Positions 6,549 through 10,802 of a stretch of 10,802 nucleotides of DNA are shown here, piece after piece; within the stretch, counting starts at the first letter, position 1; every line of letters begins with the position of its first letter. Made by a program: the position numbers and the translations under genes. Source of the stretch: Verrucomicrobiales bacterium (GTDB lineage: Bacteria; Verrucomicrobiota; Verrucomicrobiia; Verrucomicrobiales; V1-33); contig JALRGF010000057.1 of assembly GCA_023253495.1 (NCBI GenBank), forward strand, positions 1-10,802. The letters are read 5' to 3'. Under the pieces are notes generated by a model. That model made no database searches and was not told the DNA's origin. It saw only the letters and a program-made list of their open reading frames with translations.

Positions 6549-9176
6549 ATGAAATCCACCATCCGCTTTCGCCGTCTGGTGATGACCGCCCTGGCATTGG
6601 CGGGAGCCGCCGCGGCAGACGAAGTCTTTGAGGCCGAACGATTGGAGCGCGAAGTGCTGGTGATGGCCGCGGATGATCCGGTGGCGCTCGACTTCGGGCC
6701 GGGCGGCAAGGTGTACTTCATCGAGCGGGCCGGCGGCATCAAGGTGTGGGATCCGCGGAGCCGCGGGGTGACGCGCGTCGGCCGCGTGCCGTCGCTGACC
6801 GAGGCCGATGCCGGGTGCCTCGGGCTCGCGCTGGCGCCCGATTTTGCGTCCACCGGCCACCTGTACCTTCTGTATGTGCCGGAGCGGGGGGTGCGGGAAT
6901 TGCGGGTCGCGCGCTTCACGGTGAGGGATGACCGGTTGGTCGAGGGCTCTGAGCGGGTGCTGCTCGCCATTCCGCTGGAGGGGGGTGACCGCCCGGCTCA
7001 CTGCGGCGGCGGCCTGACCTTTGATGCGGCCGGCCACCTGCTGGTTGGCACCGGCGACAACTCACCACCGCAGGACGTGCCGGCCGTGCATCCGACGGAA
7101 ACCGGGCGCGATTCCCGGCGGACCGCCGCCAACTCCCGGGACCTGCGCGGGAAAATCCTGAGGCTCACCCCGACCGCGGATGGCGGGTACACCGTGCCGG
7201 ACGGCAACATGTTCCGCAACCCGGCGGACGGGCGCCCGGAAATCTTCGCCATGGGAGTGCGCAATCCATTCCGGATCGCGGTGGATGCCGCCACCGGCTG
7301 GGTCGTCTGGGGCGACGTCGGGGGGAATGTCGACCCGGCCCTCGGCCTCGGACCCGAAGGGTATGACGAACTCAATCTGGCCAAATCACCCGGGTTTTTC
7401 GGCTGGCCGTTTGCCAGCGGTCCGAATGCGCCGTGGCGGTCGTTTGATCCGGCGACCAACCGGCCGCAGGGCGACTGGTTTGATCCGGCGCACCCGCGCA
7501 ACGAATCGCCCGCCAATACCGGCCTGGCGGTGCTGCCCGCTTCGGTGCCGGCGCTGCTCTGGTATCCGACCAGCCGGTCGGCGGAGTGGCCGGTGCTCGG
7601 CTCCGGCGGGCGCAGCGTGACCGGCGGGCCGGTGTACCGGTTCGAGCGGTTTGCCGGGTCGGACGTCCGCCTGCCGCAGGGCTTCGACGGCGCCCTCCTC
7701 TGGGGCGAGTGGATGCGCAATTTTCTGGCCGTGGCCCGGCTTTCTCCCGAGGGCACCCTGACCGCGGTCGAGCGCCTCATGCCCGACACCATTTTCCGCA
7801 AACCCTCCGACCTCCGCCTCGGCCCGGATGGGGCGCTGTACGTCGCGGAATACGGCGACGCCTGGGCCGGCAACGCGACCGGCCAGATCACCCGCGTCGT
7901 CTACCGCCGGGGAAACCGGCCGCCGCGGGCCGTGGCCGCCGCCAGTGTGTCGGCCGGTCCGGCACCATTGCGGGTGGATTTTGACGCCCGCGGGTCGGTC
8001 GATCCCGACCGTGCGGATGCCGAAGCTCTGAGCTTCGCGTGGGATTTCGGGGATGGCGCCACCGCCCGGGGAGCGACGCCGGCGCATGAATTTCCAACGG
8101 CCGGACGCTATACCGTGGCGCTGACCGTGCGCGATCCGCAGGGCGCGGAAGGACATGCCCGCCTGGTGGTCGCCGTCGGCAACACGCCGCCGACGGTGCG
8201 GTTTGCCGAGCCGGCGGACGGGGGATTCTTTGATTTCGGGTCGCCGATTGCCTGGCGCTTGGAGGCGGCCGACGCCGAGGATGGGACTCTGGGAGCGGAG
8301 ACGGTGTCCGTGCAGATGGAACGCCGCGACCGCGCCAGCGGGGAGGACGAGGCCTCTGCCTTTCCCGGACTCGCTCTGATGCGCGCTGGCACCTGCTTTT
8401 CGTGCCACCGCACCGCCGACGCCAGCGCCGGTCCGCCGTACACCGAGGTCGCCCGCAAATATGCCGCCGACCCCGACGCCCGCGACCGGCTGGCGGGCGC
8501 GATTATCCGGGGCGGCGCCGGCGTCTGGGGCCAGGTCCCGATGCCGCCGCACCCGCAGCACACCGAGGCCGAGACGCGGCTGATGGTCGACTGGATCCTG
8601 TCGCTGGCAGCGCGCCAGTCCCGGCGTCTGCCCGCCGGCACTGCCGGCACCGTGACTGTCGATCGGCCGTCGGACAGCTGGGGGACATTTGCCAACGGGG
8701 TGATTGTCCTGACGGCCGCCGCCACCGATGCCGGCACGGCCGAGGCCGCGCCACTGACCGCCGAAAGCCGGATCGTGCTCCGCACGCGCCGCCAGCTGGC
8801 CGCCGCCTTTGACCGCTCCGCGCTGACGACCACCCAGCACAATCTCGAGACCGGCATGGTCGCCCGCACCCGCACTGGCGGATGGATCCTCTTCGAGCGG
8901 GTGCGCCTGACGGGCGTCTCCGCCGTCGATGTCCAGCTCCGCCGGACCTCCGGCGCCCCGGCCACCTTGGAAATGCGCGCCGGAGGGCCCGACGGACCCC
9001 TGCTGGCCGGAGCCGCCGTGCCGGCGACCGCGCCCGGAGCCGACCGCGGCCGTCCCGCACTTTCCCTGCGGCTCTCGCTGCCGGAAACGATGACCGACGC
9101 GCCCGTCGATGTGTGTTTCCGCCTCACCGGTGATCCGGACGCCGTCTGCGACCTTGAGTGGGTGGAATTTCGTTAG
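6549..9176 (+). CDS. Exported PQQ-dependent sugar dehydrogenase fused to PKD, cytochrome c and CBM6-like domains
   Basis: This 875-residue periplasmic or secreted protein should oxidise a sugar or sorbosone-like substrate with PQQ and pass electrons to its own haem. A Sec signal peptide is clear (RFRRL, hydrophobic core, AAAA at 20-23). I chose ATG 6549 because it starts the signal peptide cleanly; ATG 6540 would add three residues. Domains in order are as follows. The GSDH beta-propeller spans ~30-450, with putative catalytic H151 in HCGGGL, GTGDN (167-171) and R238-N239 in GVRNPF. A PKD domain spans ~458-545 (WDFGDG at 498). A short Ig-like linker follows. A monohaem cytochrome c spans ~605-695, with CFSCH at 616-620 and likely axial M665 in VPMPPH. 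A C-terminal CBM6-like beta domain spans ~710-875 (GWILFERVRLTG). The gene follows the protease on the same strand and is convergent with mutS. The substrate is unknown. Confidence 0.88.
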   Translation: MKSTIRFRRLVMTALALAGAAAADEVFEAERLEREVLVMAADDPVALDFGPGGKVYFIERAGGIKVWDPRSRGVTRVGRVPSLTEADAGCLGLALAPDFASTGHLYLLYVPERGVRELRVARFTVRDDRLVEGSERVLLAIPLEGGDRPAHCGGGLTFDAAGHLLVGTGDNSPPQDVPAVHPTETGRDSRRTAANSRDLRGKILRLTPTADGGYTVPDGNMFRNPADGRPEIFAMGVRNPFRIAVDAATGWVVWGDVGGNVDPALGLGPEGYDELNLAKSPGFFGWPFASGPNAPWRSFDPATNRPQGDWFDPAHPRNESPANTGLAVLPASVPALLWYPTSRSAEWPVLGSGGRSVTGGPVYRFERFAGSDVRLPQGFDGALLWGEWMRNFLAVARLSPEGTLTAVERLMPDTIFRKPSDLRLGPDGALYVAEYGDAWAGNATGQITRVVYRRGNRPPRAVAAASVSAGPAPLRVDFDARGSVDPDRADAEALSFAWDFGDGATARGATPAHEFPTAGRYTVALTVRDPQGAEGHARLVVAVGNTPPTVRFAEPADGGFFDFGSPIAWRLEAADAEDGTLGAETVSVQMERRDRASGEDEASAFPGLALMRAGTCFSCHRTADASAGPPYTEVARKYAADPDARDRLAGAIIRGGAGVWGQVPMPPHPQHTEAETRLMVDWILSLAARQSRRLPAGTAGTVTVDRPSDSWGTFANGVIVLTAAATDAGTAEAAPLTAESRIVLRTRRQLAAAFDRSALTTTQHNLETGMVARTRTGGWILFERVRLTGVSAVDVQLRRTSGAPATLEMRAGGPDGPLLAGAAVPATAPGADRGRPALSLRLSLPETMTDAPVDVCFRLTGDPDAVCDLEWVEFR

Positions 9177-9200
9177 ATGCCCCAGCCCCGCTCGGATGGC

Positions 9201-9266
9201 CGGTGAGCACCCTGCCGGGGGTATCTGTGTTTATCGATCTCCGCTCGTCGGCCCCCGCCCTCACCG
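9201..9266. terminator. Nested inverted repeat between convergent genes (possible bidirectional terminator)
   Basis: In the 91-bp gap between the two converging stop codons, CGGTGAG (9201-9207) pairs with CTCACCG (9260-9266). Inside that, CGGGGG (9216-9221) pairs with CCCCCG (9252-9257) around a 30-nt loop. The symmetry and position suit transcription termination from both sides, but there is no T-run and the bulges are unequal (8 versus 2 nt), so folding is uncertain. Confidence 0.3.
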
Positions 9267-9267
9267 A

Positions 9268-10802
9268 TCAGAAAAGCGTCAACTGCGCCGGGGCCGCGAC
9301 CGGAAGCGTGTCGTCCCCGCCCGGCGCATCGCCCCGCGGTTTCGCGCCGCGGCGCGTGGCCCGGACGCCGCCGGCCTCGGCTCCTGTTTCTCCTTCGGGT
9401 GACGCGGCATTGGCCTCGAGGTGAGCGAGGATGACTTTGGCGCGGCTGATGATTTCGTCGGGCAGCCCGGCGAGGCGGGCGACGTGGATGCCGTAGCTCT
9501 TGTCGGCCGCACCGGCGACAATCTTGCGCAGGAAAATGACCTGGTCGTTCCACTCGCGGACCGCGACGTTGTAGTTCTGCACGCCCGGGCGCGATTTCGC
9601 GAGGGCGGTCAACTCATGATAGTGCGTGGCGAAAAGGGCGCGCGCCCCGATCTTGTCGTGCAGGTGTTCGGCAATGCTCCACGCCAGGCTGAGGCCATCA
9701 AACGTGCTCGTGCCGCGCCCGATCTCATCCAGGATCACCAGGCTGCGATCGGTCGCATTGTTCACGATCAGAGCCGTCTCGTTCATCTCGACCATGAATG
9801 TCGATTGCCCGCGCGACAGGTCGTCGCTCGCCCCGACCCGCGTGAAAATGCGGTCGACCAGCCCGATTTCCGCGCTGGCGGCCGGGAGGAACGACCCGAT
9901 CTGGGCCATCAGCGTGAGCAGGGCGACCTGGCGGATGTACGTGCTTTTGCCCGCCATGTTCGGACCGGTGATGATGTGCAGGCGGGCGCGTTCCGGCTCC
10001 AGAGCGACGTCATTGGGCACGAACCGTTCGCCGCCGGCGACGTGGTCGAGCACCGGGTGACGGCCGTCCTTGATGTAGAGCGTGCGGGTGTCGTTGAGGA
10101 GCGGGCGGCAGTAGTTGAAGAGCCGCGCCGTTTCCGCGAGGGAGGCGAGCACGTCGACGGTCGCCACCGCCTCCGCGGCCAGCTGGAGGGCGTCGAGGTG
10201 GCCGCCGACACGCGTTCGCAACTCGTGAAACAGGTCGACCTCGAGCTTTTTCGAGCGCTCTTCGGCGCCCAGGATCTTGTCTTCGATCTGCTTGAGTTCC
10301 GGGGTGATGAAGCGCTCGGCATTGACCATCGTCTGCTTGCGGTGGTAATGCGGCGGCGCCTTGTCGGCATTCGTTTTGGAGATCTCGATGAAGTACCCGA
10401 ACACGCTGTTGTAGCGGATCTTGAGCGACTTGATGCCGGTGGCTTCGATTTCGCGCGCCTGCAGCTGGGCGATCCATTCCTTGCCCTGACCGGCCGCGCC
10501 GCGCAGTTCGTCGAGCACCTCGTGGTACCCGTCGCGGATGAAGCCGCCGTCCTTGATGGTGGCCGGCGGTTCGTCGACGATGGCCCGGTCGATGGCCGAA
10601 GTGAGGTCGCTGAAATCCGCCAGTTTGCCGAGAAGGGCGGCGGCCAGAGCGGGCGGCGGGGTGTCCGGCGCGGCCATCGACCCGAGAGCGGCCTGCACCT
10701 CGGGAAGCCGCTGGAGCGAGGCGGCCAACGCCTGAAGGTCGCGGCCGTTGCCGCCCCCCTGGCCGAGACGACCGGCGGTGCGCTCGATGTCGCGGATCTG
10801 AC
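9268..10802 (-). CDS. mutS: DNA mismatch repair protein MutS, C-terminal ~60%, runs off right edge
   Basis: MutS recognises mismatches and small loops and, with ATP, recruits MutL. About 510 residues are inside the window; the mismatch-binding and connector domains lie beyond 10802. The visible part begins in the core domain with IRDIERTAGRLGQGGG, a recognisable lever-domain motif, and continues through the clamp segment. The ATPase domain is complete: Walker A GPNMAGKST at 9940-9966, the DDLSRGQSTFMVEM signature near 9784-9826, Walker B VILDEIGRGTSTFDG near 9700-9740, and FATHYHELTAL after it. A Gly/Ala-rich linker then leads to a terminal QLTLF (9271-9285). This fits the QLxLF consensus for binding the beta sliding clamp. 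The full protein is expected to be about 850-880 residues. The gene is convergent with the dehydrogenase and nothing in the visible part looks damaged. Confidence 0.96.
   Translation of the reverse strand, partial: QIRDIERTAGRLGQGGGNGRDLQALAASLQRLPEVQAALGSMAAPDTPPPALAAALLGKLADFSDLTSAIDRAIVDEPPATIKDGGFIRDGYHEVLDELRGAAGQGKEWIAQLQAREIEATGIKSLKIRYNSVFGYFIEISKTNADKAPPHYHRKQTMVNAERFITPELKQIEDKILGAEERSKKLEVDLFHELRTRVGGHLDALQLAAEAVATVDVLASLAETARLFNYCRPLLNDTRTLYIKDGRHPVLDHVAGGERFVPNDVALEPERARLHIITGPNMAGKSTYIRQVALLTLMAQIGSFLPAASAEIGLVDRIFTRVGASDDLSRGQSTFMVEMNETALIVNNATDRSLVILDEIGRGTSTFDGLSLAWSIAEHLHDKIGARALFATHYHELTALAKSRPGVQNYNVAVREWNDQVIFLRKIVAGAADKSYGIHVARLAGLPDEIISRAKVILAHLEANAASPEGETGAEAGGVRATRRGAKPRGDAPGGDDTLPVAAPAQLTLF

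Noticed and set aside
5364..7037. A 557-codon minus-strand frame opposite the protease and dehydrogenase start
   Set aside because: It is rich in Arg, Pro, His and Gln, spans an intergenic gap and two genes, and has no recognisable domain.
7386..8840. Long minus-strand frames opposite the dehydrogenase (also 8108-9127)
   Set aside because: They are antisense shadows of a gene with clear propeller, PKD and haem motifs.
1..10802. CRISPR array, tRNA, rRNA, toxin-antitoxin pair, integrase or bacterial transposase
   Set aside because: I saw no regularly spaced repeats, cloverleaf-like sequence, small paired genes or transposase motifs on either strand. The only mobile-element signal is the Gag-like fragment at the left end.

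Overview
This is a GC-rich bacterial window, apart from its first ~900 bases. The core, from about 900 to the right edge, looks like one ordinary chromosomal stretch of a Gram-negative bacterium. My best guess is the Verrucomicrobiota (Opitutales-like). That rests on the styles of the DnaX, CPBP-protease and PQQ-dehydrogenase proteins and on weak Shine-Dalgarno signals. It is an inference from memory, not a search.

Layout. Bases 1-~420 (52% GC by hand count) encode a fragment resembling the Gag region of Ty1/copia-type retrotransposons known from diatoms and related algae. Bases ~420-~900 are much GC-richer. They carry a textbook AGGAGG ribosome site and the first ~150 codons of a protein resembling the N-terminus of actinobacterial DUF349 proteins. 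At about 896-913 this frame runs head-on into the C-terminal end of a minus-strand dnaX, which loses its last residues and stop codon. Two unrelated pieces of about 450 bp joined to a truncated housekeeping gene are best read as a chimeric contig end, not a real locus.

The rest is coherent. On the minus strand, a class I DNA photolyase gene lies 65 bp upstream of dnaX, probably co-transcribed. Divergent from it on the plus strand are a calcium/sodium antiporter, a CPBP-family membrane protease homologue, and a large exported protein fusing a PQQ sugar dehydrogenase, a PKD domain, a single-haem cytochrome c and a CBM6-like domain. Convergent with these is mutS on the minus strand, of which only the C-terminal ~510 residues are inside the window.

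Functionally the window mixes DNA replication and repair (DnaX, photolyase, MutS) with envelope functions (ion exchange, membrane protease, periplasmic sugar oxidation). I see no defence island, CRISPR array, tRNA, rRNA, integrase or bacterial insertion sequence. I found no convincing new system. The items most worth a second look are the double chimeric junction, the degenerate zinc module of DnaX, the self-contained dehydrogenase-cytochrome fusion, and a few intergenic inverted repeats.
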